12,345 nucleotides of DNA, taken from contig JARFQS010000142.1 of assembly GCA_029287645.1 (NCBI GenBank), forward strand, positions 1-12,345, read 5' to 3'. A program made the translations under genes and the position numbers. This DNA comes from Thermoanaerobaculia bacterium (GTDB lineage: Bacteria; Acidobacteriota; Thermoanaerobaculia; Multivoradales; JAHEKO01). Below are positions 1-5,536 of this stretch, piece by piece. A model generated the notes under the pieces. That model had not been told where the DNA came from. It saw only the letters and a program-made list of their open reading frames with translations, and did no database searches. Within the stretch, counting starts at the first letter, position 1; each line of letters begins with the position of its first letter.

Positions 1-78
1 CACCTCTTTTCAAGCAGAAGACGTCATACGATATAACGGAGCGGGTCTCGTGGGCTCGGAGATGTGTATAAGAGACAG
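1..78 (+). other. Illumina P7 / i7 index / Nextera Read 2 adapter (non-genomic)
   Basis: Positions 45-78 match the 34-nt Nextera Read 2 adapter exactly and end in the 19-bp Tn5 mosaic end (60-78). Positions 11-34 match the 24-nt P7 flow-cell primer except for two G-to-T differences at 24 and 32. The 10 bases between them (35-44) have the length of a 10-nt i7 index. On the opposite strand, bases 10-1 lie past the P7 end and begin with a run of A, as read-through past the adapter commonly gives. Translations of this stretch contain MCIRDR and MYKRQ, familiar adapter-derived peptides in databases. The order P7-index-Read2-insert is that of a sequencing library molecule, so genomic sequence begins at about base 79. 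Confidence 0.97.
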
Positions 79-79
79 A

Positions 80-793
80 GAGAAGGCTGCCATGGCCGAG
101 GTGGAGCTGGAGCGGCTTCGCCAACAGGTAGCACGGCTCGAGGCGCGTCCTCAGGTTGTGGAGCCCGTGGTCGAGCCCGAGCCGGTCTACGAACCACCAG
201 CCACGGCCTCGACTTGGCAGGGTGGCGGCTCCCGGGAAGAGAGCGTCATGGAGGAGTCCGATCTGCCGCTCGATCAACCACCGACTGGGGCAGCAGAGCC
301 GATAGCTCGGGACCTCGGTACAGGTGCGAACGTCTCGGAAAGGGGTGTGGGCGAAGCTGCTGCGCCTCCAGGCAGACCGGATACTGGCTCCGCTCCCATC
401 GCCTACGAGCCTGTAGTTCCAGCCGCCCAGGCACTCTACGACCGTGGCTACACCCTGTATCACCAGGGTCGATACCTGGACGCCGAAGCGAGCTTTCAGC
501 GCTTCTTACAGGCCTATCCGAGAACTGATTTGTCGGACAACGCCCAGTTCTGGATTGGCGAGAGCCGGTACGCGCGTGGCGACATTTCGGGTGCCCTTGC
601 GGCGTTTCGCGAGACGCTTCAGCAATATCCCGAGGGCAACAAGGTCCCCGACGCACTCGTCAAGGAAGGCGATTGCCTTGCCGGAATGGGCGACCGGGAC
701 GGCGCCAGGCAGAGCTACGAAGCGGTCGTTCGACGCTTCCCGGGCTCCGCGGCCGCGGTCATGGCCAGCGAGCGAATCGACGATCTTCAGTAG
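80..793 (+). CDS. cpoB: CpoB/YbgF-like Tol-Pal TPR protein, 5' truncated by adapter
   Basis: The genomic part gives 237 residues; the true start and any signal peptide are lost at the adapter junction. Residues 5-23 (AEVELERLRQQVARLEARP) look like the end of the N-terminal trimerising coiled coil of CpoB. Residues 24-115 are a low-complexity linker rich in Pro, Glu and Ala. Residues 116-237 are a run of three TPR-like units with the YbgF pattern (Y.RG..LY.QGRY.DAE..F..FL..YP, NAQFWIGES.YARGD, VPDAL.K.G, RRFPGS.AA). CpoB is periplasmic; in E. coli it links Tol energy state and outer-membrane constriction to PBP1B. In many genomes it follows pal, which would lie off this contig. The family call is firm; the exact Tol role here is inferred. 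It ends at TAG 791-793. Confidence 0.85.
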   Translation, partial: EKAAMAEVELERLRQQVARLEARPQVVEPVVEPEPVYEPPATASTWQGGGSREESVMEESDLPLDQPPTGAAEPIARDLGTGANVSERGVGEAAAPPGRPDTGSAPIAYEPVVPAAQALYDRGYTLYHQGRYLDAEASFQRFLQAYPRTDLSDNAQFWIGESRYARGDISGALAAFRETLQQYPEGNKVPDALVKEGDCLAGMGDRDGARQSYEAVVRRFPGSAAAVMASERIDDLQ

Positions 794-911
794 CTACTTT
801 GGAGCGTTCCCCCTACGACCGGCGTTTCCAGGCGATTTCCCGGCCAATCGACCGCTAAATCGGCCTTGCAGGCTTTCGAGGCAGGGTAGGGTTCGCTTGT
901 GAATGGGTTCC

Positions 912-940
912 TTGACAGGCCCCAAAATAGTGTGTACGTT
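912..940 (+). promoter_or_regulatory. Sigma-70-type promoter upstream of the LysM gene
   Basis: A perfect -35 hexamer TTGACA (912-917) is followed after 17 bp by TACGTT (935-940), which keeps the key T, A and final T of the -10 element. Transcription would start near 947, giving a leader of about 67 nt before the ATG at 1014. The -10 is only 3/6, so strength is uncertain. The 794-911 stretch between cpoB and this promoter shows only short inverted repeats and no convincing terminator. Confidence 0.5.
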
Positions 941-999
941 CTGTTTTGGATCGTAACGAACTCATTCTAGTTGCTTTACGCGTTTGTACGAGGAATTCT

Positions 1000-1007
1000 A
1001 AGGAGGT
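1000..1007 (+). promoter_or_regulatory. Strong Shine-Dalgarno of the LysM gene
   Basis: AAGGAGGT is an uninterrupted match to the anti-Shine-Dalgarno sequence, 6 nt before the ATG at 1014. It settles that start. Confidence 0.85.
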
Positions 1008-1013
1008 CCAGGT

Positions 1014-2168
1014 ATGTCGCCAAGCCGCCTTTTTTGCCTGGCTCTGTCGGTACTGCTATTCACGGCCGCCGGCCTGGTCGCGGATGAGACACCACCCAAG
1101 CCTCTGCACATGGTCGGGGATCATTGGACGGCTTGGGACCCACCCACATCGTTCCCAGAGGGTACCGAGGTATATATCGTGCAGCGTGGAGACACGCTCT
1201 GGGATCTCGCCAGCCAGTTTTACGGGGATCCCTATCTCTGGCCGCAGCTCTGGGAGCGCAACAGCTACATCTTGGACGCGCACTGGATCTATCCTGGAGA
1301 CCCACTGATCGTCGGCGTCGAAGTCACGCCCGTTGATGAGGTCCTTTCGCCGGACGATGATGGGACGGGTGACATGGCGGCCGAGGACGAGGGGCTGGGT
1401 CTCGATTCCACGGCGACACCGCCAGTGCAATTGGGAAGCGAATCCGATATCTACTGCAGTGGATTCATTGGCCCCGTCGGCCTGGAATTTCCGTTCGAGA
1501 TCATCGGCTCCGAGTACACAGGCTCCTCCTACGACGATCCTCTGAGGGCCGGATATGGCTCCAGCGAAGGCCACGTCATGGACTTGAGCCTCGGTGACAT
1601 CGTCTATGTCAGCGGTGGCCGAGAGGCCGGTCTGATGCCGGGTGTCGTATACACCGTCATCGAGCCGAAGGGCGTCGTCAAGCATCCTGTCGGGAAACAG
1701 ACGCTGGGCGAGCACTACCGTTACAACGGTCGCGTGCGGATCCTGTCGACGCAGGACACCACTGCCATCGCTGAGATCTCGCACTCCTGCCATCCCATCT
1801 CGGTGGGCTCGGTCTTGATGCCCTTCACCCCGGAGCCTGTTCCTCTGGCCCGGTACTCGGGAATGATCGGTCTCAACGATCCGGTCACGGAAGAGGCCTT
1901 GGTCGATGCTCCGATGATCGTGCTGGCCGATGCCGGGATTCTCTCCCTCGGTCAGGGACACGTGGTCTACATCGATCGCGGCGCAGAGGATGATGTCTCT
2001 CCTGGCGACCTGTTCACCATCTACCGCCCGACGCCGAGCGAGATTCCGCCTTTGATGATCGGCGAGGTGGCGGTGCTGTCTGTCGGTGAGACGACATCAC
2101 TGGCCAAGATTCTGGACTCGCGCCAGGTGGTGCACGTGGGTGATCGACTCTCTCCGAGGGTCGACTGA
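1014..2168 (+). CDS. Secreted LysM-domain protein with duplicated C-terminal module
   Basis: 384 residues. Residues 1-23 form a Sec signal peptide (MSPSR, then a hydrophobic run ending in GLVA before DE), so the protein is periplasmic or surface-bound. Residues 51-101 are one LysM module (VYIVQRGDTLWDLASQFYGD, LW..NSYI, I.PGDPLIV), a fold that binds GlcNAc-containing glycans such as peptidoglycan. Residues 102-145 are an acidic linker. The C-terminal part has two related beta-rich units. Residues about 195-270 read DIVYVSGGREAGLMPG..YTV, then G.VRIL...TA.AEI, then VGSVLMP. Residues about 316-381 read HVVYIDRGAEDDVSPGDLFTI, then GEVAVLSV..T.SLAKI, then VGDRLSP. I see no hydrolase motif, so it is probably an anchor or scaffold. 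It is monocistronic by its own promoter. LysM call firm; role unknown. Confidence 0.88.
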   Translation: MSPSRLFCLALSVLLFTAAGLVADETPPKPLHMVGDHWTAWDPPTSFPEGTEVYIVQRGDTLWDLASQFYGDPYLWPQLWERNSYILDAHWIYPGDPLIVGVEVTPVDEVLSPDDDGTGDMAAEDEGLGLDSTATPPVQLGSESDIYCSGFIGPVGLEFPFEIIGSEYTGSSYDDPLRAGYGSSEGHVMDLSLGDIVYVSGGREAGLMPGVVYTVIEPKGVVKHPVGKQTLGEHYRYNGRVRILSTQDTTAIAEISHSCHPISVGSVLMPFTPEPVPLARYSGMIGLNDPVTEEALVDAPMIVLADAGILSLGQGHVVYIDRGAEDDVSPGDLFTIYRPTPSEIPPLMIGEVAVLSVGETTSLAKILDSRQVVHVGDRLSPRVD

Positions 2169-2209
2169 GCCGCAGCGAGAGTCGCCGAAAACCAGGCCCG
2201 AAACACGCC

Positions 2210-2237
2210 TTGATCTGATCCCGTGCTGTGGTATTCT
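2210..2237 (+). promoter_or_regulatory. Extended -10 promoter of the Fis-family gene
   Basis: TTGATC (2210-2215), a 16-bp spacer, then TATTCT (2232-2237), with TG at 2229-2230 forming an extended -10 (TGG before the hexamer). Predicted start near 2244 gives a leader of only about 23 nt, so the regulator is probably transcribed separately from the LysM gene. Confidence 0.6.
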
Positions 2238-2266
2238 GAGCGCTCCTCAGAAGACACGGGATCGGT

Positions 2267-2539
2267 GTGGTGACGAAGCAGAACTTAAACGGGCGACTCT
2301 TTCAGCTTGTCGATGAACTGGTCCGTAGAGGCGTGACTCTCGACCAGGCCAAGCGTGAATTCGAGAAGCAGTACATCGTCGCCATGCTGCGCACCAACGA
2401 GGGCAATCTGACCCGTACAGCCAAGTACATGGGAGTCCACCGCAATACCCTGCGCAACAAAGTCTGTGATCTGGGTATCGTGGCCGGTGACTACGTTGCT
2501 CCCACCTCGAGCCGTCGTCGACGCTCGCAGCGGCACTGA
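2267..2539 (+). CDS. Stand-alone Fis-family (HTH_8) DNA-binding protein
   Basis: 90 residues, starting at one of two consecutive GTG codons (2267 or 2270); no strong Shine-Dalgarno is visible. Residues about 30-71 carry the Fis/NtrC C-terminal fold: a helix (FEKQYIVAMLRTNEGN) followed by the helix-turn-helix LTRTAKYMGVHRNTLRNKV, the GN.T..A...G..R.TL..K pattern of HTH_8. The protein ends in a basic tail (SSRRRRSQRH). Proteins of this type are nucleoid/transcription factors (Fis) or the DNA-binding end of sigma-54 activators (NtrC family). Here no AAA+ ATPase or receiver domain is present, so it cannot open sigma-54 complexes by itself. A sigma-54-type promoter lies about 200 bp downstream, so a co-regulatory role there is possible but unproved. 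Confidence 0.85.
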   Translation: MVTKQNLNGRLFQLVDELVRRGVTLDQAKREFEKQYIVAMLRTNEGNLTRTAKYMGVHRNTLRNKVCDLGIVAGDYVAPTSSRRRRSQRH

Positions 2540-2735
2540 GATCCCACGAGTTCGAACTGTAGGGCAGGTTCAGTCCACTCGGCTGGTGTGCCCGCTTGGC
2601 CAGGGCTGCCAACTTGGCGGACGAGCAGCGCCAATCTGCCACCTCGAAGAACTGCCAGGGAGGGTGTTGGGGACGAACTGAATACCTCGAGAAAGCCTTT
2701 GATTCATTGAGGTTTAGGGGCAGTATTCGATGTAA
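2540..2735. promoter_or_regulatory. Non-coding region with nested TTGGC/GCCAA inverted repeats
   Basis: I find no credible gene here. The notable structure is at 2596-2634: TTGGC-N7-GCCAA (2596-2612) abutting TTGGCG-N9-CGCCAA (2614-2634), with the inner arms forming a perfect 11-bp palindrome GCCAACTTGGC (2608-2618). The block lies roughly 130-165 bp before the predicted sigma-54 start site, a typical distance for upstream activator sites. Binding is inferred from symmetry and position only. Confidence 0.4.
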
Positions 2736-2751
2736 TGGCACATTGTTTGCT
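2736..2751 (+). promoter_or_regulatory. Sigma-54 (RpoN) promoter for the lytic transglycosylase
   Basis: TGGCACATTGTTTGCT matches the -24/-12 consensus TGGCACG-N4-TTGCW at 11 of 12 defined bases, with the essential GG (2737-2738) and GC (2749-2750) at the correct 10-bp gap. The sequence after it is AT-rich (TAAAATAT). Predicted start near 2762. No sigma-70-like element as good as this precedes the gene. Such promoters need an ATP-driven enhancer-binding protein, which is not encoded in this window. Confidence 0.7.
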
Positions 2752-2761
2752 AAAATATGCC

Positions 2762-2903
2762 GGTCGAGGGCGATCATGGTCGCCCGGGGCGGGATCGCAA
2801 GGCAGCGAGACGATCGACCGCCGGACACTCCAAGAACTAATCGTACAGAAGCTCGCAGAACCCGAAACACTCTGGTTTCAGAGTCAGTGCTGGACAGACG
2901 CCG
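2762..2903 (+). other. Structured 5' leader of the transglycosylase mRNA
   Basis: From the predicted sigma-54 start to the first possible start codon there are about 140 nt (about 200 nt if translation starts at 2961). Two perfect short hairpins are visible: GGGCGA/TCGCCC (2768-2785, 6-nt loop) and ACTCTG/CAGAGT (2869-2884, 4-nt loop). Neither is followed by a T-run, so they are not intrinsic terminators. I recognise no known riboswitch. Confidence 0.35.
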
Positions 2904-3662
2904 ATGTTCGTAGAAGCCATAGAGCCCGCAACGAAGACGATCTTCAAGCGTGGTCGTTCAATGAGAGTGGTCATCGCCACGGCTCTGTTCCTGGTTGTCT
3001 CGTTCAATTCGCCGCCCACGCTGCCTTCCGTGCCGGATGTCCGGCCGAAGCCCCCGAGCCCGGAGGAGGTCTACCTGCTCGAGGAGGTCGCCGAGTGGGT
3101 GTTGGGCAAGCCCATGTCTGAAGACTTCAGCGCTTTCAGCGAGGCGGACGTGGTGGCAGCTGTCCGCTCGCGTCCACGCAGCTTCGAGCTGTTCCGCAGG
3201 TACAGTGGGGACTCTCTCCGTTGGGACCTGGTGCAGAGCATGCCCTACGGAGATCTGATCCGATCCACGGCGCAGCGCTATCAGGTGGACAGCCTGCTAC
3301 TGGCTTCGATGGTGGAGGCCGAATCGAGCTTCAATCCCTACGCCATGTCGCCTCAGGGGGCGCTTGGACTGATGCAAATCATGCCCGAGACCGCGAATCC
3401 CTACTCCGTGGACGACCTGCTCGAGCCGGCCGTCAACATCGACCTCGGGGCACGCTATCTGGCCAAGCTCTTGAGAGAGTTCGATGGCGATGTGACACTC
3501 GCTCTGGCGGGCTACAACTCCGGGCCTGGAAACGTCCGCAGGTTCGGTGGCATGCCTCCGTTTCGGGAGACGCGGGACTATGTGGACCGTGTTCTGAGCC
3601 GCTACGTCGATCACCACCGAGACATCTGGCAGTCGTCGGGCGAGCAGGACTTCCTTTTCTGA
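2904..3662 (+). CDS. Secreted lytic transglycosylase (SLT/GH23 family)
   Basis: 252 residues from ATG 2904. An alternative start at ATG 2961 (residue 20) would give a more compact signal peptide (MRVVIATALFLVVSF); neither start has a clear Shine-Dalgarno. After a Pro-rich stretch, residues about 112-235 are an SLT domain: catalytic Glu140 in AESSFNPYAMSPQGALGLMQ, then IMPETA, AVNIDLGARYLAKLL, and the substrate-cleft motif AGYNSGPGNV (202-211) followed by PPFRETRDYVDRVL. These enzymes cleave the MurNAc-GlcNAc bond non-hydrolytically, leaving 1,6-anhydroMurNAc. They act in the periplasm in wall remodelling and turnover. The gene sits behind a sigma-54-type promoter and converges on tatA (56 nt between ends). 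Family firm; specific paralogue (Slt, MltC or MltE type) not assigned. Confidence 0.92.
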   Translation: MFVEAIEPATKTIFKRGRSMRVVIATALFLVVSFNSPPTLPSVPDVRPKPPSPEEVYLLEEVAEWVLGKPMSEDFSAFSEADVVAAVRSRPRSFELFRRYSGDSLRWDLVQSMPYGDLIRSTAQRYQVDSLLLASMVEAESSFNPYAMSPQGALGLMQIMPETANPYSVDDLLEPAVNIDLGARYLAKLLREFDGDVTLALAGYNSGPGNVRRFGGMPPFRETRDYVDRVLSRYVDHHRDIWQSSGEQDFLF

Positions 3663-3718
3663 CAAACGAAATGTAGGCAGGCTCTGCAGGCGGGTGTGCC
3701 CCCCCATGGAGGGACCGC

Positions 3719-3910
3719 CTATGGTTGGGGCTTGGCTTCGCTGTTGTTGGCTGCCTCTTCCTGATCAGCAGAGTCGCTATCGCTCTTCAGGCCGCTCTTG
3801 AAGTTGCGAATTCCCTCACCCAGGCCCTTGCCGAGCTGCGGGAGTTTCGAGGCTCCAAAAATGATGATCACGATCAGCAATATGACGAGCAGCTCTTGGA
3901 ATCCGGGCAT
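3719..3910 (-). CDS. tatA: Twin-arginine translocase subunit TatA/TatE
   Basis: 63 residues beginning [20 protein letters not shown]. This is the canonical TatA shape: a short periplasmic N-terminus, one membrane helix (about 5-19), the FG hinge (18-19), then an amphipathic helix ([20 protein letters not shown], 21-40) and an acidic tail. TatA oligomers form the conduct for folded proteins exported by TatBC. The start at 3910 is preferred because AGGAG lies about 10 nt upstream; the longer reading from 3940 would put that ribosome site inside the gene. No tatB or tatC is nearby. It is convergent with the transglycosylase and 130 nt downstream of the kinase gene on the same strand. Confidence 0.93.
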   Translation of the reverse strand: MPGFQELLVILLIVIIIFGASKLPQLGKGLGEGIRNFKSGLKSDSDSADQEEAANNSEAKPQP

Positions 3911-3996
3911 CAGACATTTTCTCCTCTGGAAGTACCGCACGCCCCAAGGTCGGTAGATTGAAGTCTAACAGAATCAGCACTCCCAGCCTGTGAAGG

Positions 3997-4016
3997 GGCA
4001 ACGTGGTGCTGTTGCC
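3997..4016 (-). terminator. Possible weak hairpin after the kinase gene
   Basis: GGCAAC/GTTGCC with an 8-nt loop lies 25 nt past the kinase stop. Read on the minus strand, the 3' side is CCCTTC, not a T-run. It could slow transcription between the kinase gene and tatA; a classical terminator is not supported. Confidence 0.25.
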
Positions 4017-4040
4017 GGGAGGCGCCTGTCTGATACGTGC

Positions 4041-5018
4041 TCAAGTGGCCAGAACGGGCCGCCACAGCTCATGAAGTGACGGGGCCAGACCTTGCCCCTC
4101 GGGAACCCTCTCGAGGTGATACAACGCCTTGGAGAGGGTTGGAGGAATCAGGCGGAGACGCCTCGGATTGCCCCTCTTGGCAAAGGCCTCGAAAGTTCCG
4201 ACGACCTTGACCGTTCTCTGCAGGGCGGCTCGGTGGTAGGAGAGCATCTCGGAGTCGTTGGAGATGCACCTGGCCAGAAGAGCGCTCTCGAGCTCGGGCG
4301 GCGGAAAGAGGCTGTCATTGAGGAGGGAAGCGAGGTCGTAGAAAGACGGCCCCTGCCGGAGGTCTTGATGATCCAGAACTCCCAGCCTGCCGGCTCCGGC
4401 CAAAGGCACCAGATTCCGGGCCATGAAATCTCGATGACAGACGACCTGGGGTTCTTTGGACAGCTGCTCACAGACTTCGGCCAGGGCTTGCCACAGAGCC
4501 CGCGACAGGCTCGAATCACCGGTCAACTGTCGGGGTGTCAGGTAGATCTCCCAAGTCTGCTGCAGCTCGGCGAGCAGAAGATCCCGGTCGAGTGCCGGAT
4601 TCAGGTCGCGAATCGACTCCAGCGGGAGGCTTCGAATGCGCTGCCAGACAGCGATCGACTCCTCGAAATAGGGCGAGAGTGAGGCCCAACCATCGTCTCG
4701 ACGATCGTAGAGCGTCGATTTCCCGAGATCCTCCAAGAGCATGAATCCTTCCTTGCAGCTGGCCCCGAGGATTGCCGGTACGCGAACCCGGGTGTCATGG
4801 AGGAGCTTCGTGGTGACCACGAAGCGGTCGCAGGCGTCCCGCAACTCGGCAGGGTAGTAGGCCAGGATGGCGGATCGACCGTCTCCAAGCACCAGGCGAA
4901 AGTAACGCCGAGGTGAAACATCGCCCGCCAGGCTCGTCGCTTCCAGCACTTCGTATCCCATCGAGGCCAGCCAGGCCGTCGGGGAAGCCGATTCGGGAAA
5001 CGCGGCGAACGAGTCCAT
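4041..5018 (-). CDS. amgK: AmgK-like aminoglycoside-phosphotransferase-family sugar kinase
   Basis: 325 residues, APH kinase fold. N-terminal lobe: residues 33-42 read DVSPRRYFRL, resembling the DASFRRYFR signature of AmgK. Catalytic loop: VCHRDFMARNLV (193-204) with His195, Asp197 and Asn202. Metal-binding motif: VLDHQDLRQGPSFYDLASLLND (214-235) with Asp216. AmgK phosphorylates the anomeric position of MurNAc or GlcNAc in the cytoplasm, feeding MurU and so UDP-MurNAc in fosfomycin-bypassing peptidoglycan recycling. Length fits the family. No murU-like nucleotidyltransferase is next to it, unlike in the pseudomonad operon. Start ATG 5018 has no clear Shine-Dalgarno. APH family is firm; the AmgK assignment is good but rests on motif resemblance and on peptidoglycan neighbours (PgeF, transglycosylase). 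Confidence 0.72.
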   Translation of the reverse strand: MDSFAAFPESASPTAWLASMGYEVLEATSLAGDVSPRRYFRLVLGDGRSAILAYYPAELRDACDRFVVTTKLLHDTRVRVPAILGASCKEGFMLLEDLGKSTLYDRRDDGWASLSPYFEESIAVWQRIRSLPLESIRDLNPALDRDLLLAELQQTWEIYLTPRQLTGDSSLSRALWQALAEVCEQLSKEPQVVCHRDFMARNLVPLAGAGRLGVLDHQDLRQGPSFYDLASLLNDSLFPPPELESALLARCISNDSEMLSYHRAALQRTVKVVGTFEAFAKRGNPRRLRLIPPTLSKALYHLERVPEGQGLAPSLHELWRPVLAT

Positions 5019-5106
5019 GAATAGTCGCTAACTCAGCCGGGGTGATGCGAGGTGTCGGAGTCGGCTGCGAACAGCATGACGTCGATCCCGACCCGCGCCA
5101 GACGGT

Positions 5107-5135
5107 AGCATACTCACTGGCAAGCTGATGGACAG
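5107..5135 (-). promoter_or_regulatory. Possible promoter of the AmgK-like kinase
   Basis: Reading the minus strand, CTGTCC (5135-5130), 17 bp, then TATGCT (5112-5107). The -10 is 4/6 and the -35 3/6, giving a leader of about 80 nt. Weak evidence, but the only reasonable pair I see in this divergent gap. Confidence 0.3.
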
Positions 5136-5142
5136 GGCCTGG

Positions 5143-5156
5143 TTGGCAGGGGCCAA
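5143..5156. promoter_or_regulatory. TTGGC-N4-GCCAA palindrome between divergent promoters
   Basis: A perfect 5-bp inverted repeat with 4-bp centre ends one base before the -35 hexamer at 5158 and lies just behind the opposing kinase promoter. The half-sites are the same as those at 2596-2634. A regulator could contact both divergent promoters from here; this is inference from position and symmetry. Confidence 0.35.
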
Positions 5157-5157
5157 A

Positions 5158-5186
5158 TTGACAGGGGTAGGGGTGCGGAGGATAAT
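5158..5186 (+). promoter_or_regulatory. Near-consensus sigma-70 promoter of the 98-aa gene
   Basis: TTGACA (5158-5163, 6/6), 17-bp spacer, GATAAT (5181-5186, 5/6). Best housekeeping promoter in the window. Its start near 5193 rules against a TTG start at 5198 and favours the GTG at 5240. Confidence 0.75.
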
Positions 5187-5227
5187 CCAGCCAGATCTTG
5201 CGGGAGCCTCAGGGAGTTTCAAGTACT

Positions 5228-5231
5228 GGAG
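5228..5231 (+). promoter_or_regulatory. Shine-Dalgarno deciding the start of the 98-aa gene
   Basis: GGAG lies 8 nt before GTG 5240, ideal spacing. The upstream TTG (5198) has only a purine stretch about 16 nt away, too far to use. Confidence 0.55.
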
Positions 5232-5239
5232 TACCAAGA

Positions 5240-5536
5240 GTGGACGCCAAACTACGAAGACTGCTACAGGAGCTCAAGGGCGCCATATCCAAGACGCTCA
5301 CCGAATCCCCGGACGTCGAGAGGTCCATGGCTCGCATCCGAGAAGAAGGTTGGTCGGTCTACCTGGTGGTCGACCGCAAGCGGGACGACGAAACGCCTGA
5401 AGGAATCGAGCTGACCGCTGACCGGAATCCCCCTTCCATGGAGGTCGTCTTTCGGATCGACAGGCAGGATCTGGCGTTTCTCAGATCGATCGGCATCGAC
5501 CCGACTCGCAGGCTTCGCCGTCGACGGTCGTCCTGA
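5240..5536 (+). CDS. Small protein of unknown function (98 aa)
   Basis: I do not recognise this family. The chosen GTG start gives 98 residues (112 if TTG 5198 were used). There is no signal peptide or membrane helix. Residues 1-39 are predicted helical and charged (KLRRLLQELKGAISKTL, then RSMARIREEGW). Residues 40-75 look like beta strands (SVYLVVDRK, then MEVVFRIDRQD). The end is DLAFLRSIGIDPTRRLRRRRSS, a helix and very basic tail. A basic cytoplasmic protein that could contact nucleic acid fits, but no motif proves it. It is transcribed from a near-consensus promoter, divergent from the kinase, and its stop codon abuts that of pgeF. Codon use resembles its neighbours. Confidence 0.72.
   Translation: MDAKLRRLLQELKGAISKTLTESPDVERSMARIREEGWSVYLVVDRKRDDETPEGIELTADRNPPSMEVVFRIDRQDLAFLRSIGIDPTRRLRRRRSS

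Noticed and set aside
64..528. 154-codon frame beginning MYKRQ
   Set aside because: It starts inside the Nextera mosaic end and runs out of frame through the CpoB coding region; composition is Arg/Ser/Gly-rich as expected for a shadow frame.
1056..1961. 301-codon minus-strand open frame
   Set aside because: Antisense to the LysM gene, which has a strong ribosome site, signal peptide and domain match.
2548..2562. GTTCGAAC-type sequence suggesting a tRNA T-loop
   Set aside because: No acceptor, D or anticodon stems can be built around it; it is only a short palindrome.
2247..2870. 207-codon minus-strand frame spanning the Fis gene and the sigma-54 region
   Set aside because: Covers both a real gene on the other strand and promoter elements; no ribosome site and low-complexity translation.
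2735..3121. 128-codon plus-strand frame MAHCLLKY...
   Set aside because: Its start codon overlaps the -24/-12 promoter element and its second half is a shadow of the transglycosylase; no ribosome site.
3689..3719. GGCGG/CCGCC pairing between the transglycosylase and tatA as a bidirectional terminator
   Set aside because: Only 5 bp with a large interrupted loop, no T-run on either strand, and it overlaps the tatA stop codon.
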